NCBI GenBank assembly: GCA_039933785.1 | Contig: JBDTNL010000014.1 | Coordinates: 3,609 to 67,608 of the forward strand | Length of the DNA: 64,000 nt | Direction: 5' to 3' | Origin: JBDTNL01 sp039933785 | GTDB lineage: Bacteria > Acidobacteriota > Thermoanaerobaculia > Multivoradales > JAGPDF01 | In this document: one piece after another, positions 17,950 to 26,526 of the stretch | How the letters are laid out: each line of letters begins with the position of its first letter | Numbering within the stretch: position 1 is the first letter of the stretch | Notes under the pieces: model-generated | What the model was told of the DNA's origin: nothing | Seen by the model: the letters and a program-made list of their open reading frames with translations, nothing else | Database searches by the model: none | Translations under genes and position numbers: made by a program

Positions 17950-18675
17950 GTGACGAACTCGCAGGAAAGCCACGCGCTCTACTTCCGCCAACTCCTCGCC
18001 GGCAAGCAGGTCGCGCGCTCGCACCCCGTCGCCGGCCAGATGGCGAATTTCATGTATCTACTCGGCGATCCCGCGACGCGCAAGGCCTACGTGGTCGATC
18101 CAGCCTGGGACGTCGCCTCGCTGCTCGACGTAGCAGCGGGCGACGGCTACGAAGTCGCCGGCGCGCTGATCACCCACTACCACCCCGACCACGTGGGCGG
18201 CGATCTCTTCGGCATTCAGGTCCAGGGACTCGCGGCGTTGCTCGAAACGCATGACGTTCCGGTCTACGCCAACAAGCACGAAGCGCACGGCATCCACGTG
18301 ATGACCGGCGTTTCCGAGGACGACATCCGCAAGGTCGAAGACAGCGACACGCTCGCGATCGGCGATCACGAGCTCCGCTTCCTGCATACGCCCGGACACA
18401 CGCCGGGCAGCCAGTGCTTTCTGATCGACGGCAAACTGGTTGCCGGCGACACGCTGTTCGTGCAGGGCTGCGGCCGGGTCGATCTGCCCGGCGGCGATAC
18501 GGAAACCATGTACCACACGCTGACCTCCAAGCTCGCCAAGCTGCCCACGGACACGGTGCTCTATCCGGGCCATAACTACGGCCCCACCCTGACCTCGACC
18601 ATCGGCGCCGAGCTGACAGAGAACGCTTACCTGCGCGTGCGCTCGCTCGCCGATTGGCGGCGCTTGATGGGGTGA
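17950..18675 (+). CDS. MBL-fold metal-dependent hydrolase (glyoxalase II/persulfide dioxygenase-like)
   Basis: 241 residues from GTG 17950. Metallo-beta-lactamase motifs are complete: THYHPDHVGGD (HxHxDH) at about residues 75-85, HTPGHTPGSQCFLIDG, GDTLFVQGCGRVDLPGGD and YPGHNYGP for the last metal ligand. GCGRVDLPGGD and the ending SLADWRRLMG are typical of the ETHE1/Blh/persulfide dioxygenase-type and glyoxalase II-type branch. Substrate is probably a glutathione thioester or a persulfide. The sulfate-assimilation operon is 23 kb away, so no functional link is claimed. The gene is monocistronic-looking or starts the transcript of the next two genes. Confidence 0.85.
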   Translation: MTNSQESHALYFRQLLAGKQVARSHPVAGQMANFMYLLGDPATRKAYVVDPAWDVASLLDVAAGDGYEVAGALITHYHPDHVGGDLFGIQVQGLAALLETHDVPVYANKHEAHGIHVMTGVSEDDIRKVEDSDTLAIGDHELRFLHTPGHTPGSQCFLIDGKLVAGDTLFVQGCGRVDLPGGDTETMYHTLTSKLAKLPTDTVLYPGHNYGPTLTSTIGAELTENAYLRVRSLADWRRLMG

Positions 18676-18710
18676 GCTACACTGGCTGCGTTGGAGAAAG
18701 GCGGTTCCCC

Positions 18711-19637
18711 ATGCGGGATCGTGCTGGCTGGCGCTGGTTCCTTTCGTTGGTCGTCCTCTTCGCCGTCACCCTGCCGAGACCCTCGCGAGCCGAGGACGTC
18801 TTCCTCAAGAATGGGCGAATCCTTCGCGGCGTTATGGCGAGCCGTGCCGGCGGCATGGTTCGCATCCAGATGCCGGGGGGAGACCTCAGCCTGGCCGATC
18901 GCGCGGTTCTGCGCATCGAGAGCTCCGATTCCGCGTACCGCGCATACCTCACCCGCCGCGAGGCCGTGAAGAAGGCTGGCGCCAAAGCAGCTGATTGGCT
19001 GGAGCTCGCGCGCTGGGCGCGCGGCGCCGGGCAGGAGCAAGCCGCACTCGAGGCGGCGCTGCTCGCTGCCGGCCTCGACGCGGAGACTCCGGGTCTGGGC
19101 GCACTCCTCGGCCAGCTGGGCTATGTTTTCGATGCTGGGAGCAAGAGCTACCTGAGCTTCGACGAGGCGATGGCCCGCTCCGGCCGGGTGCTCTACGAGG
19201 GCGCCTGGATCTCGAGCAGCGAGCGCGACGCTCGCGCGGCGACATACCGCCGGGAAGTCGCCGAGCGCGACGCGGTCGCACAGGCCGCCGCCGAGCGCCG
19301 TGAACAGCTGGAGCAAAGGAGACGAGCCGCGGCCCAGGCGCCAGCCGACGAGTACGCGAGCACGAACGGTATTCCACTCCAGTATGCCTACGGCTACGGC
19401 GGCGGCTACAACGGCTACAACGCCTACAACGGCTATGGCGGCGCCGTGCTGCCCGGCATGGTTCCTAGGTTCCCTCAGCGGCCGTGTACTTTCTGCATGC
19501 CGCCGCAGAAGCCGCAGCCGACGCCGTTCGTCCAAACGCCCGTGCCGCAACCGCGGCCGGTGACCGCGGCACCGGCGCCGAGCTCGGCGACCCGGACCTA
19601 CGCGGCACCGCGTCCGTCGGCGTCGCCTCATCCGTAG
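18711..19637 (+). CDS. Exported hypothetical protein with Tyr/Gly and Pro-rich tail
   Basis: 308 residues from ATG 18711 (GGAG and AAGG upstream). Signal peptide (FLSLVVLFAVTLPRPSRA) then a short beta domain DVFLKNGRILRGVMASRAGGMVRIQMPGGDL, resembling the SHD1/LSm-like export domains that follow signal peptides in Acidobacteriota. A helical part (about 100-230) includes GSKSYLSFDEAMARSGRVLYEGAWIS and a charged coiled coil (ERREQLEQRRRAAAQAP). Low-complexity tail: YGYGGGYNGYNAYNGYGG, then Pro/Gln/Thr-rich sequence with an isolated CTFCMPP. No function recognised; likely periplasmic or surface-associated. Confidence 0.75.
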   Translation: MRDRAGWRWFLSLVVLFAVTLPRPSRAEDVFLKNGRILRGVMASRAGGMVRIQMPGGDLSLADRAVLRIESSDSAYRAYLTRREAVKKAGAKAADWLELARWARGAGQEQAALEAALLAAGLDAETPGLGALLGQLGYVFDAGSKSYLSFDEAMARSGRVLYEGAWISSSERDARAATYRREVAERDAVAQAAAERREQLEQRRRAAAQAPADEYASTNGIPLQYAYGYGGGYNGYNAYNGYGGAVLPGMVPRFPQRPCTFCMPPQKPQPTPFVQTPVPQPRPVTAAPAPSSATRTYAAPRPSASPHP

Positions 19638-19662
19638 TTTTCGATCGGTCTCGATCGAGCGA

Positions 19663-20121
19663 ATGAAGACGCTGGCGCGGGTCGTGGCGTTCGCCTGCCT
19701 AGCCAACTTCGCCGCGCTGCAGGGCGCCCAATCTTTCCCACCGGATTTCTTCGCCGGCGACTACGCGCTGGTCGGCCGGGAGCCGGGCTCGGGACCTGCG
19801 TACGCCGGGCGCGCCCGCATCGAGGGTCGCGGTGCCACCCTGAAGCTTTTCCGACGGATTGAAGGCGCTGCTACCGAGACCTACACCGGCGCGGTCGAGA
19901 AGTTGCCGGGAGGTGAAACCGAGGTGCTGCGCTTCCGCGGTCCCGCGAAGCAGCCGCGGACGCTAACCTGCCTGATCGGCGGCGATCTCGACAACTACGC
20001 GCGGCTCAGCTGCTACTGGACGTACGATGCCGACCCGCAGGTGAAGGAACCCGGCCTCGAGACGTTCTTCGCCACCGGTGCCTGGCCCGACGACGCGCCG
20101 CATCGGCACTTCGACCGCTAG
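19663..20121 (+). CDS. Small exported protein of unknown function
   Basis: 152 residues with a cleavable signal peptide (MKTLARVVAFACLANFAALQGAQS). The mature part looks like a small beta-barrel or lipocalin-like fold: FFAGDYALVGREPGSGPAYAGRARIEG, ATLKLFRRIEG, EVLRFRGPAK and two cysteines (TCLIGGD, LSCYWTYD) that could form a disulfide. The Y-x-G-R and repeating beta pattern recur in Acidobacteriota proteins of unknown role. It overlaps by 4 bp, tail to tail, with the hypothetical gene on the other strand. Confidence 0.7.
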   Translation: MKTLARVVAFACLANFAALQGAQSFPPDFFAGDYALVGREPGSGPAYAGRARIEGRGATLKLFRRIEGAATETYTGAVEKLPGGETEVLRFRGPAKQPRTLTCLIGGDLDNYARLSCYWTYDADPQVKEPGLETFFATGAWPDDAPHRHFDR

Positions 20122-20876
20122 GCGGCCAGGTCGCGCCTGAGCAGCGTGATCGCCAGGTCGAGATGCGTCTCGGGTGAGAGCGCGGGCCCGAGCAAGGCGG
20201 CCTGAAACGTCCGGCTAGTGAGCAAGTCGTTGCGGATCGCGTGGGGACAGCGCTCGCGGAGCGCGTCCCAGAGCCGGACGAAGTTCTCCGCCGCGTTGGG
20301 CGCCAAGCGGCCGCCGAGTCCGCGGTAGTCGAGGGTTAACTGGGCGAAATACAAAGGCCGGTGTCCGGCGGAGTAGACGTAGAGCAGACTCTCGGGCTCG
20401 CCGCGCGTCAGCTGCCGTTTGCGCTTTTCGGTGCGCGTCATGACCAGGCCCCCGGTCAGGATCGCCCGGCCCAGACTGAGCTTGCGCTCGCGCACGATCT
20501 CGGTGGTGGTCTCGGAAATCAGCCGTGAGGCTCGCAACAGCAAGCGGACTGAGGCATAGGGGATGACGTCGCCCGTGGAAGTGCCGCGCGCCGAGAGTCC
20601 TTCCGGTTCAAAGGCGAAGGTTGCCACCGCAAGACGCGCGGCCTCGCTCTCGATGTCGCCACGGGCGACTACGAAGTTCGGCAAGCCATCGTCCGCGAGG
20701 CGCCGCGAGCAGGCTTCCGCGGCGGTGCGATCGGCGAAGCGGGCGATCACCGCGGGGCTGCTCGCGCTCGCCTGGATGCGCGCCTTGGCTTCGAGCCGCG
20801 ACAGCCGCAGTGCTCCGGCGAGCACCTCCACGGTGGACTCACCTCCCGGCGGATAGGGCAGCGCGACGACGTACAT
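20118..20876 (-). CDS. Hypothetical cytoplasmic protein
   Basis: 252 residues from ATG 20876 (a longer open frame to 21518 runs antisense-frame through the RNase gene and is rejected). No signal peptide or membrane segment. It opens with YVVALPYPPGGESTVEVLAGALRLSRLEAKARIQASASSPAVIARF, in which the helical ALRLSRLEAKARIQ resembles a regulatory or peptide-binding repeat. The C-terminal part has LLYVYSAGHRPLYFAQLTLDYRGLG and a terminal helix. Similar open frames follow RNase genes in related genomes as I recall, but no function is known to me. Seventeen bases separate it from the RNB gene, so the two are probably one transcript. Confidence 0.65.
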   Translation of the reverse strand: MYVVALPYPPGGESTVEVLAGALRLSRLEAKARIQASASSPAVIARFADRTAAEACSRRLADDGLPNFVVARGDIESEAARLAVATFAFEPEGLSARGTSTGDVIPYASVRLLLRASRLISETTTEIVRERKLSLGRAILTGGLVMTRTEKRKRQLTRGEPESLLYVYSAGHRPLYFAQLTLDYRGLGGRLAPNAAENFVRLWDALRERCPHAIRNDLLTSRTFQAALLGPALSPETHLDLAITLLRRDLAA

Positions 20877-20893
20877 TGCCCGCTGGCGCGACC

Positions 20894-22369
20894 TCAGTGC
20901 CCGACGCGCGCGAAGTCGACGAAGCCACGCTCGACGTCGGTGCTGATCAGCTTCACCGAAACGCGATCGCCGACATCGAGCCCCTGCCAACCCTGTTCGA
21001 GGCGCCCTTCGACCGGCGGCCGCACCAGCCGAACCCAAGTGCCCTTCTCGGAAGCGCCGGTGACGAAGCCGTCGAAACGTTGCCCGACGCGATCCTCGAG
21101 CAGCAGCGCGGCCGCGGACTTGCGTACCTGACGCTCGATCTTGGCGGCGTCGTCCTCCTGCTCGGTGCAGTGCGCTGCCAAGGACTGCAGATCGCCCACG
21201 CTGTACGGCGATGGTGCCTTCATGAGCACCGACTTCAGCAACCGCTGCGTGATCACATCGGGATACCGGCGGTTGGGCGCCGTCGAGTGGGTGTAGTCCT
21301 TGACCGCCAGGCCGAAGTGCCCGGTGGGCGAGCCGCCGGGCAGGTCGACGGCGTACTCGCCGGAGCCCATCAGCTTCACGATGGTGAGCGACAGATCGGG
21401 GAAGCGCTGCGGATCGACTTGCTTGCGGCGGAGCAGGAATGCCTCGAGCGCGCCGGCATCGGGTTCGGCGGGCAGCGCCTCGCTTAGGGTATGGGCGACT
21501 TCGACGATGCGTGCCCACCGTTCGGGCGAGCGGAGAACGCGGCGCAGCGATGGCAAGCCGTGCTGGTCGAGGAAGCGTGCGCTGACGCCGTTCGCCGCGA
21601 TCATCAAGTCTTCGATCAGCTGGCGGCCGCGATTCTTCTCCTGCAACTGGAGGTCCTCGATCCGATCGCCGGTGAACACCGCGTGCGCCTCGATGGTTTC
21701 GAGGTCGAGCGCGCCTTGACGATGCCGCACGCCGCGGAGTTTCTGCGCCGCCTCATCCTGCCAGCGCAGATTTTCTTCCAGGCCCGGCACCGCGGCGAGC
21801 GGCGCCGGCGCCGGACCCTTGCCGTCGAGCCACACGGAGACGCTGTCGTACGCGAGCTTGGCCTGGTTGCGCACCGTGGCGCGATAGACGTCGGAGCCAT
21901 TGAGCTCCCCGTCGGAAGTGACCACGGCTTGGATGACCACCGCCAGGCGATCGGCGTCCTGGATCAGCGAGGTGAGATCGGTCGACAGGCGTTCCGGCAG
22001 CATGGGATAGATGCGTGCCGCGGTGTAGACCGAGGTGGTGTTCACCGCCGCGTGGCGATCGATCGCCGAGCCCTTGGAGACCAGGGCGTCGACGTCGGCG
22101 ATCGCGATCAGCAGCCTGGTGTCTCCATTCGGCAGGCGCTCGGCCACTGACAGCTGGTCGAGGTCGCGCGAGTCGTCGTTGTCGATCGAGCACCAGAGCA
22201 TCCCGCGCAGGTCCTTCACCTCGGCTCCCTCAGCGTGGGCTGCTCTGGTGATGGACTGCAGCTGGGCGGTGACGTCGGCGGGAAACTCGGGCTCGAGACC
22301 CTTGTCGCGCATGACGCGGTCGGAGATTCGGATCAGGTCGGCACGATCATGGCGCTGGCGAGGTGACAT
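20894..22369 (-). CDS. RNB-domain 3'-5' exoribonuclease (RNase II/R family)
   Basis: 491 residues from ATG 22369. The RNB catalytic domain occupies about residues 55-390: CSIDNDDSRDLDQLSVAE contains the four aspartates that bind magnesium; IAIADVDALV, YPMLPERLST, and HFGLAVKDYTHSTAPNRRYPDVITQRLL complete the signature. A C-terminal S1-like domain (FDGFVTGASEKGTWVRL ... ISTDVERGFVDF) binds RNA. The N-terminal cold-shock domains of RNase R are missing, so this is a short form like those of other Acidobacteriota and Actinobacteria. Role: RNA turnover in the cytoplasm. Confidence 0.9.
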   Translation of the reverse strand: MSPRQRHDRADLIRISDRVMRDKGLEPEFPADVTAQLQSITRAAHAEGAEVKDLRGMLWCSIDNDDSRDLDQLSVAERLPNGDTRLLIAIADVDALVSKGSAIDRHAAVNTTSVYTAARIYPMLPERLSTDLTSLIQDADRLAVVIQAVVTSDGELNGSDVYRATVRNQAKLAYDSVSVWLDGKGPAPAPLAAVPGLEENLRWQDEAAQKLRGVRHRQGALDLETIEAHAVFTGDRIEDLQLQEKNRGRQLIEDLMIAANGVSARFLDQHGLPSLRRVLRSPERWARIVEVAHTLSEALPAEPDAGALEAFLLRRKQVDPQRFPDLSLTIVKLMGSGEYAVDLPGGSPTGHFGLAVKDYTHSTAPNRRYPDVITQRLLKSVLMKAPSPYSVGDLQSLAAHCTEQEDDAAKIERQVRKSAAALLLEDRVGQRFDGFVTGASEKGTWVRLVRPPVEGRLEQGWQGLDVGDRVSVKLISTDVERGFVDFARVGH

Positions 22370-22449
22370 GGAGCGGAATGATACAGCCAGCTGGGATCGT
22401 GCAGGGAAGGGCGACACCGATCGAACAGGCGGCGCCCCTCCCTTATGGT

Positions 22450-22890
22450 TCAACGCGCGAACGCGTACTTCAGGTCCCGCATGCGGTCGTGACTGGCACG
22501 AACGCGCGGCAGATAGCGGGCGACCGAGGCACGAAGCTCGGCGGAATCGTCGTGGACAGCCTCTTCGCAGGCGCGAAGAAGCTGGTCTTCGGCTTCCTCC
22601 AGCTGAGATATCAACATCGGGTCGAGGTCCAAGGTAAATTTCGCCCGGACCTCGGTATAGGCCTTGCGCAGACCCCCCTTGAGCGTGCTGTCGAGCGCGG
22701 GAGGGTCGACCAGCGTGGCGACATGAACCGAGAGATCGTTGATCAGCTCGGCCTTGGCGCTGGTTAGCGCGCGAAACACATCGCGCAACCCCGGGGCGGT
22801 GTGTTGCAGAGCCGCCCAGCTGTAGAAGTCGCGCCCATCACGAGCGAGAGGCAGGAGCTCGTTCAGGGCTTCGCTGGTCTTGTCGCGCAT
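22450..22890 (-). CDS. PA2169-family four-helix-bundle stress protein
   Basis: 146 residues, all helical. TSEALNELLPLARDGRDFYSWAALQ and FRALTSAKAELINDLSVHVATL match the PA2169/DUF2383 ferritin-like four-helix bundle family, whose members appear in stress-induced gene sets; a metal-binding role is not established. It is the last gene of a three-gene operon (23505 down to 22450) with 12-bp gaps, probably driven by a sigma-54-type element at 23557-23572. Confidence 0.8.
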   Translation of the reverse strand: MRDKTSEALNELLPLARDGRDFYSWAALQHTAPGLRDVFRALTSAKAELINDLSVHVATLVDPPALDSTLKGGLRKAYTEVRAKFTLDLDPMLISQLEEAEDQLLRACEEAVHDDSAELRASVARYLPRVRASHDRMRDLKYAFAR

Positions 22891-22902
22891 TGCGGGCCTC
22901 CG

Positions 22903-23052
22903 CTAAAGGACTCGCCGCCCCTGGATCAGCTGGACCAAGACCATGATCACGGCGACGATGAGAAGAATGTGAATGAAGCCGCCCATGGTGTACGACGACA
23001 CCATGCCGAGCAGCCAGAGAACGATGAGGATGACAGCAATAGTCCATAGCAT
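22903..23052 (-). CDS. Lmo0937/DUF5670-family small membrane protein
   Basis: 49 residues: MLWTIAVILIVLWLLGMVSS, then YTMGGFIHILLIVAVIMVLV, and QLIQGRRVL. Two membrane helices joined by the short glycine turn typical of the lmo0937 family, found widely as stress-responsive small membrane proteins. ATG 23052; stop TAG 22905-22903. It fits between the lipoprotein gene (12-bp gap) and the PA2169-type gene (12-bp gap), so the three are probably one mRNA. Confidence 0.9.
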   Translation of the reverse strand: MLWTIAVILIVLWLLGMVSSYTMGGFIHILLIVAVIMVLVQLIQGRRVL

Positions 23053-23064
23053 TGTCGTTATCTC

Positions 23065-23505
23065 CTAGGCGCCGACCTGAGCGTGAACTTCGATAACCTT
23101 GTTGCCACTGTCGTCCGTGTTTTGGATCAACTTGACCTTGGAACCGATCGCCACTCCGGCATCGATGGTGGCTCGCACCTTGGCGTCGTCGAGGTCGAAG
23201 CTGTGCTTGTCATTGTCGCCGGTCATCACTTCGATCTTCTTGCCGGCGGTGTATTCGGTGACCGTTCCGAGCACCGTCTGCGACTTGCTGTCGACGCTGC
23301 CATCGGGAGTCTTGATGGTGGTTGACGTCGTCGAGTTCACCGTGTCGCCGACCTTCTCGGTCGCGGACTGGGTGACCTTGGTGCCTTCCGGCGTTTCGGT
23401 CTTGGTCTTGGTTTCGCTCTTGATGGTGTCAGGGGCGGTGTTGTTACACGCGGCTCCGGTCCCCAACATGGCAACCAACAGAATCGAACAACTTATGGAT
23501 CGCAT
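23065..23505 (-). CDS. Putative lipoprotein with Lys/Thr/Glu repeat region
   Basis: 146 residues. Signal peptide with a lipobox-like AMLGTGAAC and N-terminal acceptance of Cys about residue 20. The mature part is rich in T, K, E and S (SETKTKTETPEGTKVTQS) and then VTEYTAGKKIEVMTGDNDKHSFDLDDAKVRATID, which resembles small periplasmic DUF-type beta proteins. Function unknown. It is the first gene of the three-gene operon behind the sigma-54-type element; the leader between that element and the ATG is about 40 nt. Confidence 0.8.
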   Translation of the reverse strand: MRSISCSILLVAMLGTGAACNNTAPDTIKSETKTKTETPEGTKVTQSATEKVGDTVNSTTSTTIKTPDGSVDSKSQTVLGTVTEYTAGKKIEVMTGDNDKHSFDLDDAKVRATIDAGVAIGSKVKLIQNTDDSGNKVIEVHAQVGA

Positions 23506-23556
23506 CGCGGCCTCCCGGGACTCGGGTAGTTTGTGTGTGTCCCTGGGGAGTCATAG

Positions 23557-23572
23557 AGCAGCATTCGTGCCA
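23557..23572 (-). promoter_or_regulatory. Sigma-54-type promoter element of the lipoprotein/lmo0937/PA2169 operon
   Basis: On the minus strand the sequence is TGGCACGAATGCTGCT, with GG and GC exactly 10 bp apart as in the -24/-12 elements (consensus TGGCACG-N4-TTGCW); 11 of 12 defined positions match. The predicted start of transcription is near 23546, leaving about 40 nt before the ATG at 23505. Prediction is by eye. Confidence 0.65.
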
Positions 23573-23666
23573 GAGGGCGGGTGGCCAAACCACGCTTTGA
23601 GGAGGCCTGGAGGGGGGCGGGCGGCCCCGCGCCGGATCGTTCGTTGCTCTTTTGTAGAAAGGACGC

Positions 23667-26390
23667 TCAGCGCCGTTCGCGGAAGCGCACGGCTTCCTCT
23701 TCGGTCACCGGGAGGCCCTGCCGGTTGATGATCCGCATATAGATCGCGTACGCGTGCTTGCGGTCGAGCGTTGTCCAGGGGAGCTCGATGTCGTAGCGGT
23801 ACTTGGCGACCATGAAGGGCGAATCCTTCACCGCCACTGGAGCGGGCAAGTCGAGCATGCGGGTCTGCATGAATACGTCGGAGCGCAGGAGCGAACGCCG
23901 CAGTTCGGCGCGCAGCATCAGATTCTCGTCGAAGCGGTAGTCGCTATAGAGCTCGAGCCGCACGCGGCCGCTCGCTGCCTCGCGATACATGCGCCCGGCG
24001 CGCAGGCGCGCGTCGGAGGAATCGATCCAATCGGCGTCGGGCACCTTCCCCATCGAATCGCTCTTGCCGACGCCCGTATCGGAGACGCCTCTGGAACCGG
24101 TCGCCAGAGGCGTGTGTTGAAAGGGTCCCGAACTGGTGCCCGGCGGTGCCGCGAGGGCCATGCCCGGCGTGGTCGTTGCCACCGTTGCGCCCACCGCGGA
24201 CCCCGTGTTCGTCAGCCGCAGCGGCCGGAACATCGAATCGGTGAAGATCTCGGCCGCGTAGCCGACGTGGCTTGCGCCCCCCGCCACGCGCACCAGGAGG
24301 AGCTCCAGGAAAGCCACGTCGTCGGGGTCGGAATAGAGTTCCGACCAGCACTCGATGCAGCCCCGCCCGGTCTTGCCCGTGCTTCGCAGGTGATCCCAGT
24401 GGCGGACGAAGCCCTCGGCTTTGCGGAAGAGGTCCGCCGCCGAGGTGCGGCCATCGAACCCGATGCCGCGAGCTGCCGCCGGGTGGTTGCCGAACCAGGC
24501 GTCCAGTCGGCGTGCGATCGGCGGGTCCGTCGGCGGGCGATTGCGGCCGTTCGGGCGCCGCGCCGTCCACCCTGATCGCGACGCCGCGTTGGCCCAGGTG
24601 TCCTGGAGTGCGGGACCGAGGTAGAACTCGGCCAGCGCCCGCCAAAGGTAGCGGTCGTCCAGATCCTGCGCCTTCTCGATTTGTGCTCTGCCGGCGTCGA
24701 TGTCGAGCGACAGGCTGACACCTTCACGATGACTCGCATCCTGGGGTCGCAGATCGGCGACCTCTGGGGTGTGGACCTCGGAGCCCAGGATGCCGCGCAG
24801 CAGGGCGGCCAGGCGCCCGATCTTCGCCGAGTCGGCCTCATGGTCGTGGATCTCGAGTCGGACCGAGAGCGTCTCCGGCGGCGCCTGCTTGTCGACGGGA
24901 GCGTCCAACGGCTGCGGATCGGAGCGCAGGGTGAGGATCGACCGCCGGCTTCGTTGCCGGTGATGCCACCAGTTCTGGTGCAGGTTCTGATAGCCGGCGC
25001 TGGTGGTCTCTACGTAGCGCTCGCTCGGCGTCTGGATCTCCTGCAGGACGCTCACCTTGTTGCGATCGGCCCGGAACCAGGACGGGAAGCGGGCCAAGAA
25101 CGAATGCTCCCGCCGCTTGCCGTCGCGATAGCTCGAATTCAGGATCTCGACTCCGGCGCGTTGTTCGGCGGCCTGGAGGAGCGGCTTGAACTGCACGCGA
25201 TGGCCGGTGCCGAGGAGCTGGGTGAACGCGGCCGCGGCGACCGGGTTCTTGAGATCGATGCGATAGACGATCTCCGAGGCTCGAAAGCCAGAGTTGTCGA
25301 ACCGGTCGTTGAGCAGCGTGTAGCCGTAGTTCAAAAACAGGAGCTTCACTTCTGGGCGGATCTTGAGCGGCGTGGTCTCGAGCCCGCGCGCCGCGACGTT
25401 CTTCACTCGCACCAGAACGATGTCGTCGGCGCGCTTGACGATGGTGGTTTCGCGCAGGAAGCGCAGGAAGCCCTTGAAGTTCACTCTCGCGCCCCAGCGA
25501 TCCATGCCCAGCGACACCGGCGCCACCTCGACGAAAGCCAGGTAGCTCACCGCGTCGCCACTCTGGAGCTCGGTGTTCGAGGCGTTGAACAAATCGGCGC
25601 GGATCGGAACTCCGAGATCCGCCCACACGGTGATCGGCTCGGCGAACCCCTCGAAGAAGACCGCCCCCTGCTCGGTGTCCTCGAAGTGGCGGCCGATCTG
25701 GCCCGCCAGCAGGCCGATGAAATCCGCCAGCCCGCGCCCGGCGTCATGCAGGATCTGACGGTTGAAATGCACGCCGTGTGTGGTCCAGTACTGCTGCATC
25801 TCCTCGGACGCTGTTCCGACGTGCAACCTCCGCGAGCTGCCCTCGGCGAGCGCATGCAAAGGCTCGGTGCTCGCCACGGTGATGACGAACCCGGCCTCGG
25901 TGGCGAGGCCGATGCGGAAGGGGTCCAAGCGGTCGCCCAGGTAGTCCACCTTCAGCCGGCCCTTGCCGAGCGCGGAGTTGATGCTCTGGAAGTACGAAAA
26001 GTCGTTCGTGCCGACCACGCCCCCGGGCTCGATCTCCTTGTGCCGCTCGACGACCCGGCGCTTGAAATTTGCCAGCAGCGTGAGATCCACTTTGTCGAAG
26101 GCGTGCCCGAGCTCGAACTGCAGATCGCCGAGATCCTGAAAGAGCTCGCCGTTGCGGGATTCCTTGAAGATTTCGTCGGAGAGCAGGTCCGTCGCCTCCG
26201 GCGAACGCGAGCCGTCGAAGCTGCCGAGCGCTTTCCATTCCGGGTTGCCGGCGAGGTCCGGCATCTCGCGAATCTCGGACGCGGACTCCTGAGCGACCGC
26301 CGAGCTGGCCCAGGAGAGGCCGGCGAGCAAGGCGGCAGCACACGACAGGCGCCGACACCCGGCCAGCCGAGATTCCGGAAAAAGCATCAT
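23667..26390 (-). CDS. Large exported protein of unknown function
   Basis: 907 residues with a signal peptide (CAAALLAGLSWASSAVAQ, cleavage near residue 34). Mostly beta/helical mixed sequence with no membrane helices: NFKRRVVERHKEIEPGG near 105-120, several FxGF-rich parts, a single CIEC pair at residues 678-681 and a closing ELPWTTLDRKHAYAIYMRI. No recognised domain. It is divergent from the AI-2E-type transporter gene, and each of the two has its own sigma-54-type element in the shared intergenic region, pointing to co-induction. Probably a secreted or periplasmic protein; it could be an envelope or matrix component. Confidence 0.8.
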   Translation of the reverse strand: MMLFPESRLAGCRRLSCAAALLAGLSWASSAVAQESASEIREMPDLAGNPEWKALGSFDGSRSPEATDLLSDEIFKESRNGELFQDLGDLQFELGHAFDKVDLTLLANFKRRVVERHKEIEPGGVVGTNDFSYFQSINSALGKGRLKVDYLGDRLDPFRIGLATEAGFVITVASTEPLHALAEGSSRRLHVGTASEEMQQYWTTHGVHFNRQILHDAGRGLADFIGLLAGQIGRHFEDTEQGAVFFEGFAEPITVWADLGVPIRADLFNASNTELQSGDAVSYLAFVEVAPVSLGMDRWGARVNFKGFLRFLRETTIVKRADDIVLVRVKNVAARGLETTPLKIRPEVKLLFLNYGYTLLNDRFDNSGFRASEIVYRIDLKNPVAAAAFTQLLGTGHRVQFKPLLQAAEQRAGVEILNSSYRDGKRREHSFLARFPSWFRADRNKVSVLQEIQTPSERYVETTSAGYQNLHQNWWHHRQRSRRSILTLRSDPQPLDAPVDKQAPPETLSVRLEIHDHEADSAKIGRLAALLRGILGSEVHTPEVADLRPQDASHREGVSLSLDIDAGRAQIEKAQDLDDRYLWRALAEFYLGPALQDTWANAASRSGWTARRPNGRNRPPTDPPIARRLDAWFGNHPAAARGIGFDGRTSAADLFRKAEGFVRHWDHLRSTGKTGRGCIECWSELYSDPDDVAFLELLLVRVAGGASHVGYAAEIFTDSMFRPLRLTNTGSAVGATVATTTPGMALAAPPGTSSGPFQHTPLATGSRGVSDTGVGKSDSMGKVPDADWIDSSDARLRAGRMYREAASGRVRLELYSDYRFDENLMLRAELRRSLLRSDVFMQTRMLDLPAPVAVKDSPFMVAKYRYDIELPWTTLDRKHAYAIYMRIINRQGLPVTEEEAVRFRERR

Positions 26391-26447
26391 GGACAGACTA
26401 CCCTCCCATCAGCAGGCGCTGCGAGCCACAAGTGCCGGTGCTAAGAA

Positions 26448-26463
26448 AGCAGGATTGGTGCCA
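26448..26463 (-). promoter_or_regulatory. Sigma-54-type promoter element of the 907-aa exported protein gene
   Basis: On the minus strand TGGCACCAATCCTGCT; GG and GC are 10 bp apart, TGGCAC is perfect and the -12 half reads CTGCT instead of TTGCW. Predicted start of transcription near 26437, about 47 nt before the ATG at 26390. Confidence 0.6.
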
Positions 26464-26485
26464 GCGGCTGGAAAAGGGATCCCGG

Positions 26486-26501
26486 CGGCACTGCTCTTGC
26501 A
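26486..26501 (+). promoter_or_regulatory. Sigma-54-type promoter element of the AI-2E-type transporter gene
   Basis: CGGCACTGCTCTTGCA on the plus strand; GG and GC are 10 bp apart and the -12 half TTGCA is perfect. Predicted start of transcription is near 26512, which places the true start of the transporter gene downstream of 26389, probably at TTG 26527. Confidence 0.6.
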
Positions 26502-26526
26502 GAGCCCCGCACAGACCGGGGGTGAT

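Noticed and set aside
20118..21518. 466-residue reading of the hypothetical gene
   Set aside because: The N-terminal 214 codons overlap the RNB gene in the wrong frame; ATG 20876 gives a sensible start.
24681..26444. 587-residue plus-strand open frame
   Set aside because: Antisense to the 907-residue exported protein gene and of shadow-like composition. The minus strand has a signal peptide and a good promoter.
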